Assembly: GCA_902518155.1 (NCBI GenBank)
Contig: CABYFA010000006.1
Location: forward strand, 1-64,000
From: an uncultured Pelagibacteraceae bacterium
Lineage (GTDB): Bacteria; Pseudomonadota; Alphaproteobacteria; Pelagibacterales; Pelagibacteraceae
Length of the DNA: 64,000 nt
Direction: 5' to 3'
The notes under the pieces were generated by a model. The model worked only from the letters and a program-made list of their open reading frames with translations, made no database searches and had not been told where the DNA came from. Below are positions 9,394-17,814 of this stretch, piece by piece; position 1 is the stretch's first letter; each line of letters opens with the position of its first letter. Both the position numbers and the translations under genes were made by a program.

Positions 9394-10450
9394 AAGAATA
9401 ATAAAAATTAGTAAAGATAAATCAATAGGTTTAAACCAACCTTGTTTTATCATAGGTGAAATTGGGTCAAATCATAATAGGGACAAGTTAACAACAAAAA
9501 GATTAATATCTGCTTGCGCCAAGGCTAAATTTGATGCTGTAAAATTTCAATTATATGATCCAGAATTGGCATTCTCAAAAAATTTAAAAGTAAAAGATGT
9601 TGGATTATCAAATCTTTATAATCCAAAGACACCTTGGTGGAAAATAGCAAGAGATAAAATACTTATGCCAAAAAGTTGGTTCAAAGAAATGTATTCATAT
9701 GCACAAAAAAAAAAACTAATTGTATTTTCAACAGTTCATAATATTGAGGATTATAACTTTTTGAAAAAAATAGGAGTGCCAATTATAAAAATTGCCTCAA
9801 TTGATTTGGAGTATAATATTTTGATCGATCAATTATCAAAATTAAATAAACCTACACTTCTTTCCACAGGTATGGCAACTTTTGAAGAGATTAAAAACAC
9901 TGTTAAATATTTTAAAAAAAATAAAAACTCAAATTTGGTTATTTTGCATTGTGTTTCACAATACCCACCAGCAGATTTAGATTTAAACCTAAACAATATC
10001 AAAATGATAGAAAAAAAATTTAAGTGCATTTGTGGATATTCGGATCATAGTTCAGATAATTTAGCTAATTATGCTGCGGTAACTCAAGGAGCAAAAGTTA
10101 TTGAAAAGCATATAACACTTAATAAAAATTATCCTGGCCCAGATCATCCATTTGCGATTGAACCATTAGAAATGATTGAACTTGTAAAAAATATAAGACG
10201 AATAGAAAAAATGCTAGGATCTACTAAAAGAATTTTAAGTAAAGGGGATCTAAAGTCGAAAAAAATTATTAGAAGAAGTATAGTTTTAAAAAAAGATTTA
10301 AATAAAGGAGACAGAATTAATCTTAAAAATGTAAAATTTGCAAGACCACCAGGTGGAATATCACAAAATTTATTTAAAAAGTATAAAGAAAAAAAATTAC
10401 GGAAAAATCTCAAGGCAGAAACAATACTCAAAAAAGATCATTTTTATTAA
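9386..10450 (+). CDS. NeuB-family sialic/nonulosonic acid synthase, first copy
   Basis: 354 residues: TIM-barrel NeuB domain (FIIGEIGSNHNRD, LLSTGMATFEEI, LHCVSQYPP, GYSDHSSD, the metal-proximal IEKHITLNKNYPGPDH) followed by a C-terminal SAF/antifreeze-like domain (SIVLKKDLNKGDRINLKNVK). It should condense phosphoenolpyruvate with a hexosamine-type aldose to give a 9-carbon ulosonic acid. The start is a TTG overlapping the carrier-protein gene by 8 bases, with an AGGA-like site about 12 bases upstream. It differs clearly from the second NeuB copy at 16810, so it probably uses a different acceptor sugar. No cytidylyltransferase is adjacent; the one at 21938 might serve both. Confidence 0.85.
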   Translation: MFKRIIKISKDKSIGLNQPCFIIGEIGSNHNRDKLTTKRLISACAKAKFDAVKFQLYDPELAFSKNLKVKDVGLSNLYNPKTPWWKIARDKILMPKSWFKEMYSYAQKKKLIVFSTVHNIEDYNFLKKIGVPIIKIASIDLEYNILIDQLSKLNKPTLLSTGMATFEEIKNTVKYFKKNKNSNLVILHCVSQYPPADLDLNLNNIKMIEKKFKCICGYSDHSSDNLANYAAVTQGAKVIEKHITLNKNYPGPDHPFAIEPLEMIELVKNIRRIEKMLGSTKRILSKGDLKSKKIIRRSIVLKKDLNKGDRINLKNVKFARPPGGISQNLFKKYKEKKLRKNLKAETILKKDHFY

Positions 10451-10451
10451 C

Positions 10452-11639
10452 ATGAAAAAACACACATGCCCCTGCTGTAAAAAAAACAAAACATCAAAAT
10501 TTTTGGTCTCTAAAAAATTTCCATATTTTACAACACCGATTAAAGATATTTCAAAAAAAAAGATTAAAAAAAAAAATTATCTAAAATATTTCGATGATCT
10601 TAAATATAGTTTCTGTAAAATTTGTGATCATGTTTTTCTTATTAAATCACCAAATTTTAAAATAATTGATGAATTGTACAAAAAATTTTATTCATACCCA
10701 TCAGCCATGTCTGGTGACTTTTTACCGACAAGAGATGATGCTTTTTTAAATTTTCTTAAAAAATATTTAGGAAAAAATAAAAAAAAAGATTGCTCATTTT
10801 TTGAAATCGGTTGCTACGATGGCTACATACTTTATCAATTAAAAAAGCAGGGTTTCAAAAATGTAGCTGGATGCGATCCAAGTGTTGGTGCAAGAATAGC
10901 GATTAGGCATGGTCTTAATGTTAAAAATGAATTTTTTAATGTAAGTAAAATAAAAAATAAATATGATTTTATTATTGCAAGGCATCTTGTTGAACATTTG
11001 GACAATCCATTACAATTTTTAAAAAGTTTAGAGAATATTATCAATGAAAATACAAAGATTATTATCGAAGTGCCCAATGGGGAATTCTATTTAAAAAAAG
11101 GATTAGTTGAAGTTTTTTCTCATCAACACATTCATTTATTTAATAAATTTTCAATGCAGTCATTAGTTAAAGATACAAACTTTGGTATTGAAAAAATTAA
11201 ACAAGAAGGCGCAAATATTTATTTTATTCTCTCAAAAAAAAAAGAAATAAATAAAATTAAAAAAATTCCATTAGTAAAAAGATTTCTTAAAAAATATCAT
11301 CATAACTTAAAAAAAATTAAATTAATTTTGAAATTTTATAAAGATAAACAGATAATATTTTATGGTGCTGGTGGATTTTGTTGTGCTGCAATCCATTTAT
11401 ATAAAATTGATAAAAAAATCATACATAGAATTTTAGATAGTGATAAAAATAAAATAAATAAGGAATTTTTACACATAGATAAAAAAATACAAAGAAATAA
11501 CATTAATTTGAATAGTGATAATTTAGCCATAATAACGTCTTATTATACTGATGATATTCTTAAATTAATAAAAAAAAAAAATATTTCAAAAAATATTATG
11601 TTAATTCATCCAGAGATAAAACTTAAAAGACTAAAATGA
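10452..11639 (+). CDS. Sugar C-methyltransferase-like SAM-dependent methyltransferase with zinc ribbon
   Basis: 395 residues from ATG 10452, two bases after the preceding stop; an in-frame upstream extension to 10338 overlaps the neighbour by over 100 bases and is unlikely. N-terminal cysteines CPCC and CKIC form a putative zinc site, followed by a class I SAM domain (FFEIGCYDGYILYQL) and a C-terminal Rossmann-like segment (IIFYGAGGFCCAAIHLY). This three-part layout is that of NDP-hexose C-methyltransferases such as the TylCIII type, which make branched-chain deoxysugars. The substrate is unknown. It ends with an ATGA overlap with the next gene. Confidence 0.75.
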   Translation: MKKHTCPCCKKNKTSKFLVSKKFPYFTTPIKDISKKKIKKKNYLKYFDDLKYSFCKICDHVFLIKSPNFKIIDELYKKFYSYPSAMSGDFLPTRDDAFLNFLKKYLGKNKKKDCSFFEIGCYDGYILYQLKKQGFKNVAGCDPSVGARIAIRHGLNVKNEFFNVSKIKNKYDFIIARHLVEHLDNPLQFLKSLENIINENTKIIIEVPNGEFYLKKGLVEVFSHQHIHLFNKFSMQSLVKDTNFGIEKIKQEGANIYFILSKKKEINKIKKIPLVKRFLKKYHHNLKKIKLILKFYKDKQIIFYGAGGFCCAAIHLYKIDKKIIHRILDSDKNKINKEFLHIDKKIQRNNINLNSDNLAIITSYYTDDILKLIKKKNISKNIMLIHPEIKLKRLK

Positions 11640-12682
11640 TTAATAAAAAACTTTTTACTAAAAATAAAAAAATTTTTTTTTTAAAAGAAAATTTTTTACT
11701 TAAAAAAGACTTGTCGCTAAAAAACAAGTTTTGTACGAAGAATATTCTAAGTTCATGTAAACATGGTACTGAAAAATGGATAATCAACCAAAAGGCACAT
11801 TGGATCAATAACAAAAGAGATAAAGTCTCTAATTTTTTTACATCAAAAAAACATGAAAATTTTAATAATGCACAACCACTTGGAAATATGATTGTTGGTA
11901 AAATTATATCTTCTCCAAAAGGTGTATCAAGGTTTAAAAATGGGGATATAGTGTTAGCTTACGCAGGTGCAGCAGATTATAGTTTTTTAAATTTTGAAGA
12001 TATTATCTGTAAAGTAAAAAAAGATGTTCCATATGAAAAATATCTATGTTTTGATCCATTGGTCTTCGCAATTGGAGCTTTAAGAGACTCAAAATTTAAA
12101 TATGGTGACAATGTAGGTATTGTTGGTTTAGGTGCGATAGGATTAATCACTTTAAGTATTTTTAAAAAACAGAGTTTGGGTAAGATAGTCGCTGTTGATT
12201 TAGATAGAAGTAGACTTTCTATTGCAAAGAAAATTGGAGCAGACTTAACCCTTGATGTTTCAAAAAAAAAAGAGATTGAACACTTCAGAACAAAGTTAGA
12301 TAAAGTAGGATTAGATGTAGTATTTGATTTTTCTGGCTCGGTTTCAGGCTTAAACACTGCTATTTCTCTATGTAAATATAATGGTAAAGTTGTTGCTGGC
12401 TCGATGTATAATGAAGCTAACTCTGATCTCAAATTAGGCAAAGAATTTCATTGGAATAACATCAAAATTATTTCTTCAAGAGCAGTAAATGAACCTTATA
12501 GCGATTATCCATCTTGGAATAAGAATAGAATTTTTAATATCGCGTTGAAAATTATTAATAGTAAAAATTATCAATTTAAAAAAATAATATTAAAAAAATT
12601 TCTTTTTAAAGACGCAATTAAATTATATAAAAAAAATATAAAGAATAATAAAATATTAAAATTAACTTTTTTGCATAGGTAA
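11636..12682 (+). CDS. Medium-chain alcohol-dehydrogenase-like (MDR) oxidoreductase
   Basis: 348 residues. The nucleotide-binding domain is clear (VGIVGLGAIGLITLSIF, then AVDLDRSRLSIAKKIGAD), giving NAD(P) dependence with an acidic residue after beta-2 that suggests NAD. The N-terminal catalytic domain is Lys-rich and divergent; I do not see the classical GHE zinc motif, so zinc dependence is doubtful. In deoxysugar and inositol-derived pathways such enzymes oxidise or reduce a ring alcohol, but its substrate cannot be read here. The following PIG-L gene starts in its stop codon (TAATG). Confidence 0.7.
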   Translation: MINKKLFTKNKKIFFLKENFLLKKDLSLKNKFCTKNILSSCKHGTEKWIINQKAHWINNKRDKVSNFFTSKKHENFNNAQPLGNMIVGKIISSPKGVSRFKNGDIVLAYAGAADYSFLNFEDIICKVKKDVPYEKYLCFDPLVFAIGALRDSKFKYGDNVGIVGLGAIGLITLSIFKKQSLGKIVAVDLDRSRLSIAKKIGADLTLDVSKKKEIEHFRTKLDKVGLDVVFDFSGSVSGLNTAISLCKYNGKVVAGSMYNEANSDLKLGKEFHWNNIKIISSRAVNEPYSDYPSWNKNRIFNIALKIINSKNYQFKKIILKKFLFKDAIKLYKKNIKNNKILKLTFLHR

Positions 12683-13374
12683 TGATAAATAAAAAAATCA
12701 TGGTGATTGCTGCTCATCCAGATGATGAAATCTTAGGTTGCGGTGGTACGATTAAAAAATTTATTTTAAAAGGTTATAAAGTGAGAACTCTAATTATGAC
12801 TAGAGGAATATCAAGTCGATACTTGAAATCAACTAAAACAACAAGCAAATTGCAATCAAAATTAAACACAATGTCAATTCTTGCTAATAAAGCTATTGGG
12901 GTAAAAGATGTAAAATATTTTGATCTTCCAGATAATCAATTTGATAAAAATTCATTATTATCTTTAGTAAAAATTATTGAAAAAGAAATTAACCTATTCA
13001 AGCCAAAAAAGATATTTACTCACTTTTATAATGATTTAAATATTGACCACCAATATACTTCAAAAGCAGTTTTGACAGCTGCAAGACCACAAGGTCAAGA
13101 TTCTGTAGATGAGGTTCTTTTCTTCGAAATTAATTCAAGCACTGATTATCAAATTAATTCTGATGGATTACAATTTAAGCCCAATTTTTTTGTTGATATA
13201 TCAAAAACTATAAAATTTAAGAAAAAAGCGCTTGATTTTTATAAATCAGAAATGAGAAAATACCCACACTCTAGATCAATTAAAGCAATATTAAATAGGA
13301 ATATTTCACTCGGTAATTCAATGGGTTTAGAATCCTGTGAAGCTTTTCAAATTGCTAGAATTATTGATAAATAA
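12682..13374 (+). CDS. PIG-L/LmbE-family N-deacetylase
   Basis: 230 residues with the hallmark AAHPDDEILGCGGT near residues 10-20 (zinc ligands His and Asp, catalytic Asp) and a third ligand in NIDHQYTSKAV. These enzymes remove N-acetyl groups from GlcNAc-type sugars (PIG-L, MshB, BshB). In this cluster it would expose a free amine on a sugar, perhaps for re-acylation by the GNAT or the ligase/carrier pair upstream (inference). The next gene probably begins inside its last codons. Confidence 0.85.
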   Translation: MINKKIMVIAAHPDDEILGCGGTIKKFILKGYKVRTLIMTRGISSRYLKSTKTTSKLQSKLNTMSILANKAIGVKDVKYFDLPDNQFDKNSLLSLVKIIEKEINLFKPKKIFTHFYNDLNIDHQYTSKAVLTAARPQGQDSVDEVLFFEINSSTDYQINSDGLQFKPNFFVDISKTIKFKKKALDFYKSEMRKYPHSRSIKAILNRNISLGNSMGLESCEAFQIARIIDK

Positions 13375-14059
13375 ATTGATAAATATTTACATAAAAAAAA
13401 TCAAAAATACTTTTTTGACACCTAAATATTCATTAGAAAATTTAACAAAATTTTATGAAAATGATAATTTATCCTTGAGAATTATTTCGAAAATTTTTTG
13501 GTTTTTGCCAAATAGCTCTCAGTATAGATATTGGGGAAATGCAGAAGAATTAGATCATGGATATAAAAAATTTATTAAAATGGACTCATTATCTGAAAAG
13601 GTATTTGATACTGTTTTAGAGTATTCTAGCAAAGATGATGCTATTTTAGATATTTGTTGTAATATTGGAAGAGTACTTTATGCTTTATCATTAAAAGGTT
13701 ATCACAAACTGTATGGTTTTGACATAAATTCAACAGCTATTGAAAATTCTAAAAAAGAATTTAATTTTAATTGTGACGTAAAATTAGAAACTGATTACGC
13801 TGAAAGTTATTTAACTCAGCAAGAAGATAATAAATTTGATATTACATATTCTCTGGGAGCATCTTTAGAATTAATACCAAGTCATTACAATTTGATATAT
13901 CATATATCTAGGATAACAAAAAAATATCATATTTGTTTAATAAACGAAAATGGACACGCATATCCTAGATTTTGGAGATATGAATTTAAAAAATTTTTCT
14001 CCACGATGGATTGTATAAATGTAGAGAGCAATAGAACATTATTTATATTAAAAAAATGA
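13337..14059 (+). CDS. Class I SAM-dependent methyltransferase
   Basis: About 240 residues with a SAM-binding motif I at AILDICCNIGRVLYAL and an acidic motif II (LYGFDINSTAIENS). The GTG start used here overlaps the PIG-L gene by 38 bases; a TTG at 13376, just after the PIG-L stop, is an alternative that removes 13 residues. The methylated substrate is unknown. It lies in a run of sugar-modifying genes and overlaps the next gene by 4 bases. Confidence 0.7.
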   Translation: MKLFKLLELLINKLINIYIKKIKNTFLTPKYSLENLTKFYENDNLSLRIISKIFWFLPNSSQYRYWGNAEELDHGYKKFIKMDSLSEKVFDTVLEYSSKDDAILDICCNIGRVLYALSLKGYHKLYGFDINSTAIENSKKEFNFNCDVKLETDYAESYLTQQEDNKFDITYSLGASLELIPSHYNLIYHISRITKKYHICLINENGHAYPRFWRYEFKKFFSTMDCINVESNRTLFILKK

Positions 14060-15051
14060 CAAGAAGATCAATAATATTAATTGGCGGAGAGGGATATATC
14101 GGGACTGTAGTAAGAAACTTTTTTCTAAAAAAAAAATTTAAAGTTAATTCAATTGATAATGTGATCTACAAACAGAGTCTTAAAATTGATAAATCAAACA
14201 AAAATTTTAAATTTATAAAATACGATTTTGCAAATAAGAAAATATTTAATTTTTTAGATAAGTTAGATCATGAAAATCTTATAGTCCTAGGTTCTATTGT
14301 GGGCGATCCAATAACTAAAAAATATCCCGACATAACAAAAAAAATTAATTTAGAAGCAACAGAAAGGTTATTAAAATATGCTTTAAAAAAAGGGTTTAGG
14401 AAAATAATTTTTGTATCAACATGCTCTAATTATGGAATTTTTGATAAAAATAGTTTAGCAAAAGAAAACAGCCGACTTAATCCCAAATCTTTATACGCTA
14501 AAACAAAAGTAAAGATTGAAAAAAAACTACTGAAAATTGTGAAAAAAGGTAATTCAGAGATTACAATATTGAGATTTGCTACTGCCTTTGGCCTTTCTGA
14601 TAGAATGCGGTTTGATCTGACAATAAATCAATTTGTTAGAGAGATTTATCTTAATAAAAAAATTGAGGTTTACGATCCCTATACTTGGCGACCTTATTGC
14701 CATGTAAAAGATTTTGCAAATATTATTTTTCAAATTGTTTCAAAAGAAAACGTTAAAAGAAGTAGATGTGAAATATTTAATGCTGGATCTTCAAAAAATA
14801 ATTTCAATAAAATGATGTTAATTAACAAAATAAAAAAATATATCAAAAATTTTAAAATAGTATTGCAAAATGATAGTGCAGATCAAAGAGATTACAAAGT
14901 GAATTTCTCAAAAATTAAAAAAATTTATGGTTTTAAAAAAATTACCAGTATTGATGAAGGTATTAAAGAAATTTTAAAAGAATTAAAAAAAGGTAAGTTT
15001 AAAAAGTTATCAAACTATAAAGATAGATTGGGAAATTATAGAATTTATTGA
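14056..15051 (+). CDS. NAD-dependent epimerase/dehydratase (extended SDR)
   Basis: 331 residues. N-terminal IILIGGEGYIGT is the GxxGxxG-type cofactor site; FVSTCSNYG and the YAKTK motif supply the catalytic Ser/Thr, Tyr and Lys. It is an extended SDR acting on a nucleotide sugar. It directly precedes the LegC-type aminotransferase by 1 base, so it could supply its 4-keto substrate, but the sequence looks more like a generic 4-epimerase/reductase than the usual LegB/PseB dehydratase. The exact reaction is undetermined. Confidence 0.75.
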   Translation: MTRRSIILIGGEGYIGTVVRNFFLKKKFKVNSIDNVIYKQSLKIDKSNKNFKFIKYDFANKKIFNFLDKLDHENLIVLGSIVGDPITKKYPDITKKINLEATERLLKYALKKGFRKIIFVSTCSNYGIFDKNSLAKENSRLNPKSLYAKTKVKIEKKLLKIVKKGNSEITILRFATAFGLSDRMRFDLTINQFVREIYLNKKIEVYDPYTWRPYCHVKDFANIIFQIVSKENVKRSRCEIFNAGSSKNNFNKMMLINKIKKYIKNFKIVLQNDSADQRDYKVNFSKIKKIYGFKKITSIDEGIKEILKELKKGKFKKLSNYKDRLGNYRIY

Positions 15052-15052
15052 A

Positions 15053-16234
15053 ATGTCAAAAAAAATAAATGATATTTACTCTGACTTAACAGAGTTAATT
15101 AAAAAAAGTACTAAATCAAAAAAAAAAAATTTATTTTTGCACAATCCATATTTTGATAACAAAGAACATTATTATTTGAAGCGATGTATAAAATCCACAT
15201 TTGTTGCGTCAGCAGGTGAGTTTATTAGAAAATTCGAAAATAGTTTGAAAAAGATCACCAAATCAAGAGATGTTATCACAGTCATAAACGGTACAGTTGC
15301 TCTTAAAGTTTGTTTGGAGGTTCTTGGTATAAAAAAAAATGATGAAGTTCTAGTACCTTCTTTAACTTTTGTTGGTACTGTTAATGCAATCAAACATGCT
15401 GGCGGGAACCCACATTTTATTGACACTGATAGTGATACCTTGGGTATAGATATTAAAAAACTTGATAGTTATTTAAAAAAAATAACAATTAAAAAAAATG
15501 GCGTTATATTTAATAAGAAAACAGGAAAAAAAATATTTGCAATGATACCCGTTCATGTATTTGGAAAAATTGGTAATATGAATGAATTAATAAAGATTTC
15601 TAAAAGATATAATTTTAAAGTTATTGAGGATGCAGCTGAGGCATTAGGGAGTTTTTATAAAGGTGTCCATGCAGGAAATTTTGGACATCTGGGAATTTTA
15701 AGTTTTAATGGCAATAAAGTGATAACTACTGGAAGTGGGGGGGCAATTTTATGCAATTCAAAAAAATTAAGTATAAAAATTAGACATTTAGTATCAACTG
15801 CAAAAGTAAATCATCCATGGGATTTCTTACACGATGAAATTGGATGGAATTATAAAATGAATAATTTATCTTCTGCGGTAGGTCAAGCTCAAATAGAAAA
15901 ATTTAAAAAAATAAAAAAATATAAAACAAAGTTAAAGGATAGATATAAAAATAATTCTAAAAAATTCAAAAACTTAATTTTTTCTGATGAACCAAAGAAT
16001 TGTGAGTCTAACAATTGGTTAAATGTAATTTTTATAAAAAGAATAAATTTAAATGATAGAAATAAAATTTTAAATTTACTAAATAAAAATGGTATTAATT
16101 GTAGGCCTGTTTGGAAATTAATGCATAAGCTGAAAATGTATAAAAATTCCCCAAAATCGAACTTAAGTAATGCAATAAAATTAGAAAAATCAGTTATTTG
16201 TTTACCTAGCAGTGCAGAATATGGCAAAAATTAA
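15053..16234 (+). CDS. LegC-type DegT/DnrJ aminotransferase
   Basis: 393 residues, fold type I PLP enzyme. The N-terminus (LHNPYFDNKEHYYLKRCI, then STFVASAGEFIRKFE) matches the LegC subgroup that makes UDP- or GDP-4-amino sugars for legionaminic acid. Schiff-base Lys222 lies in SFNGNKVITTGSGG. It starts one base after the SDR gene and is followed, with overlap, by NeuD, NeuB, NeuC and PtmE-like genes, which is the legionaminic-acid gene order. The 4-keto sugar substrate is inferred from this context. Confidence 0.8.
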   Translation: MSKKINDIYSDLTELIKKSTKSKKKNLFLHNPYFDNKEHYYLKRCIKSTFVASAGEFIRKFENSLKKITKSRDVITVINGTVALKVCLEVLGIKKNDEVLVPSLTFVGTVNAIKHAGGNPHFIDTDSDTLGIDIKKLDSYLKKITIKKNGVIFNKKTGKKIFAMIPVHVFGKIGNMNELIKISKRYNFKVIEDAAEALGSFYKGVHAGNFGHLGILSFNGNKVITTGSGGAILCNSKKLSIKIRHLVSTAKVNHPWDFLHDEIGWNYKMNNLSSAVGQAQIEKFKKIKKYKTKLKDRYKNNSKKFKNLIFSDEPKNCESNNWLNVIFIKRINLNDRNKILNLLNKNGINCRPVWKLMHKLKMYKNSPKSNLSNAIKLEKSVICLPSSAEYGKN

Positions 16235-16817
16235 GAAAAAATTATTTTTATTTGGTTCAGGTGGACATGCAAAGGCTTGTATTGATGTAATTGAGGCTAG
16301 TGGTTTATATAAAATAGCTGCAGTAATTTATAAAAAAAAAAAACCAACTGATCTCTTTTTTTCTAAATATAAACTTATAAATGAAAATAAATTGGTTTCA
16401 AATTATAAAAATTTTCATGCAATTATTGGAGTTGGACAAATTAAATCAAATTTACACAGAAAAAATATTTTAAAATTAATCAAAAAAAAAAAATTTAAAG
16501 TTGCATCAATTTATTCAAAAAAAGCATACATATCTAAAACATCTAAAATTAACAAAGGTACAATTATTATGCACAATTCTTTCATTGGCCCCAATTCATT
16601 GATAGGAGAAAATTGCATAATTAACACTGGTGCGATTATTGAACATGATGTAAAAATTGGTGATCATTGCCACATCTCAACTGGCTGCAAAATTAATGGT
16701 AATGTTAATGTTTCAAATGATTGTTTTATTGGATCAGGCACCATTATAAAAGAAGGTGTTAAAATAAAACCTGGAAGAATAATACCAATGGGTTCAGTAA
16801 TAAAAAAAGATGTCTAA
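16221..16817 (+). CDS. NeuD/PglD-type sugar O/N-acetyltransferase
   Basis: About 198 residues from ATG 16221; a GTG at 16212 adds three residues. N-terminal KLFLFGSGGHAKACIDVI is the UDP-sugar-binding Rossmann-like part of NeuD/PglD; the C-terminal half is a left-handed beta helix with hexapeptide repeats (INKGTIIMHNSFIGPNSLIG, HCHISTGCKINGNVNV style) that binds acetyl-CoA. Catalytic His in IEHDVKIGDHCHIS. It would acetylate the 4-amino group made by the LegC-type enzyme whose stop codon it overlaps. Confidence 0.85.
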   Translation: MAKIKKKLFLFGSGGHAKACIDVIEASGLYKIAAVIYKKKKPTDLFFSKYKLINENKLVSNYKNFHAIIGVGQIKSNLHRKNILKLIKKKKFKVASIYSKKAYISKTSKINKGTIIMHNSFIGPNSLIGENCIINTGAIIEHDVKIGDHCHISTGCKINGNVNVSNDCFIGSGTIIKEGVKIKPGRIIPMGSVIKKDV

Positions 16818-17814
16818 AAAAAAAACTTTTATAATTGCTGAAGCTGGAGTTAATCATAATGGTAGCCTAAAAATTGCAAAGAAATTAGTGAATGCTGCAA
16901 AAAAAAGCGGCGCCGACTATATTAAATTTCAAACATTTAATCCAAAATTAATGACAACTCCTCAGAGCAATATTGCCCCTTATCAAAAAAAAATTAAATT
17001 GGGTGAAACTAAACAACTACGTATGCTTCAGAAGCTTAGTCTCTCAAAGGATGATTTTTCAAAATTATATTTATACTGCAAAAAGAAAAAAATTAAATTT
17101 TTAAGCTCACCATTTGACTTAGAAAGTATTAAATTTTTAAAAGATAAAATTAAAATGGATTACTATAAGATTCCTTCTGGTGAAATTACAAATTATCCAT
17201 ATTTGAAATATTTAGGAAAATTAAATAAAAAGATACTTCTCTCAACTGGTATGGCGGAGCTTAATGAAATAAATTTTGCAGTAAAAACCTTGGTTAAAAA
17301 TGGCACAAAAAAAAATAATATTACCCTACTTCATTGTATATCTGATTATCCAACTCAAATTGAAAATATAAATTTAAATTTTATTCATACTTTAAAAAAA
17401 ATTTCAAAAAATGTTGGATTTTCTGATCATACTTTAGGAACTCAATCAGCTGTACTAGCCGTCGCTTTAAAAGCAAATATTATTGAGAAACACTTTACTT
17501 TAAATAAAAAAATGAAAGGTCCAGACCATTCTATGAGTTTAAATGTAAATGAATTTAAAAATTTTGTTAAAAATATTAGAGACACAGAACTTATACTTGG
17601 AAAAGATAAGAAGATATTAACAAAAGGTGAGAAAATATTAAAAAAATTTGCGAGAAAATCTCTTATTGCTAAAACTAATATCAAAAAAAACGAAAAATTT
17701 AGTGAATTAAATTTAACTACAAAAAGACCTGGAGATGGTAAAAGCCCAATTTTATGGGATAGTATTTTAGGTAAAAAAGCAAAAAAAAATTATAAAAAAG
17801 ATGAAAAAATTTAA
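16810..17814 (+). CDS. neuB: N-acetylneuraminate/legionaminate synthase, second NeuB copy
   Basis: 334 residues. NeuB barrel motifs: FIIAEAGVNHNGSLKIAKKL, IKFQTF, LLSTGMAELNEI, LHCISDYPT, VGFSDHTLG and EKHFTLNKKMKGPDHSMS; C-terminal SAF domain (RKSLIAKTNIKKNEKFSELN). It condenses PEP with a ManNAc-like or 2,4-diacetamido-2,4,6-trideoxymannose substrate. Located between NeuD and NeuC and overlapping both, it is best read as the legionaminic-acid-type synthase (LegI), although sialic acid synthase cannot be excluded from sequence alone. Confidence 0.9.
   Translation: MSKKKTFIIAEAGVNHNGSLKIAKKLVNAAKKSGADYIKFQTFNPKLMTTPQSNIAPYQKKIKLGETKQLRMLQKLSLSKDDFSKLYLYCKKKKIKFLSSPFDLESIKFLKDKIKMDYYKIPSGEITNYPYLKYLGKLNKKILLSTGMAELNEINFAVKTLVKNGTKKNNITLLHCISDYPTQIENINLNFIHTLKKISKNVGFSDHTLGTQSAVLAVALKANIIEKHFTLNKKMKGPDHSMSLNVNEFKNFVKNIRDTELILGKDKKILTKGEKILKKFARKSLIAKTNIKKNEKFSELNLTTKRPGDGKSPILWDSILGKKAKKNYKKDEKI

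Noticed and set aside
10144-10431. 95-residue open frame on the minus strand inside the first NeuB gene
   Set aside because: It mirrors the codons of NeuB, has no ribosome site and no recognisable motif; a shadow frame of A/T-rich coding DNA.
11977-12441. 154-residue minus-strand open frame opposite the MDR dehydrogenase
   Set aside because: It lies entirely opposite a gene with clear Rossmann motifs; composition is that of an antisense shadow.
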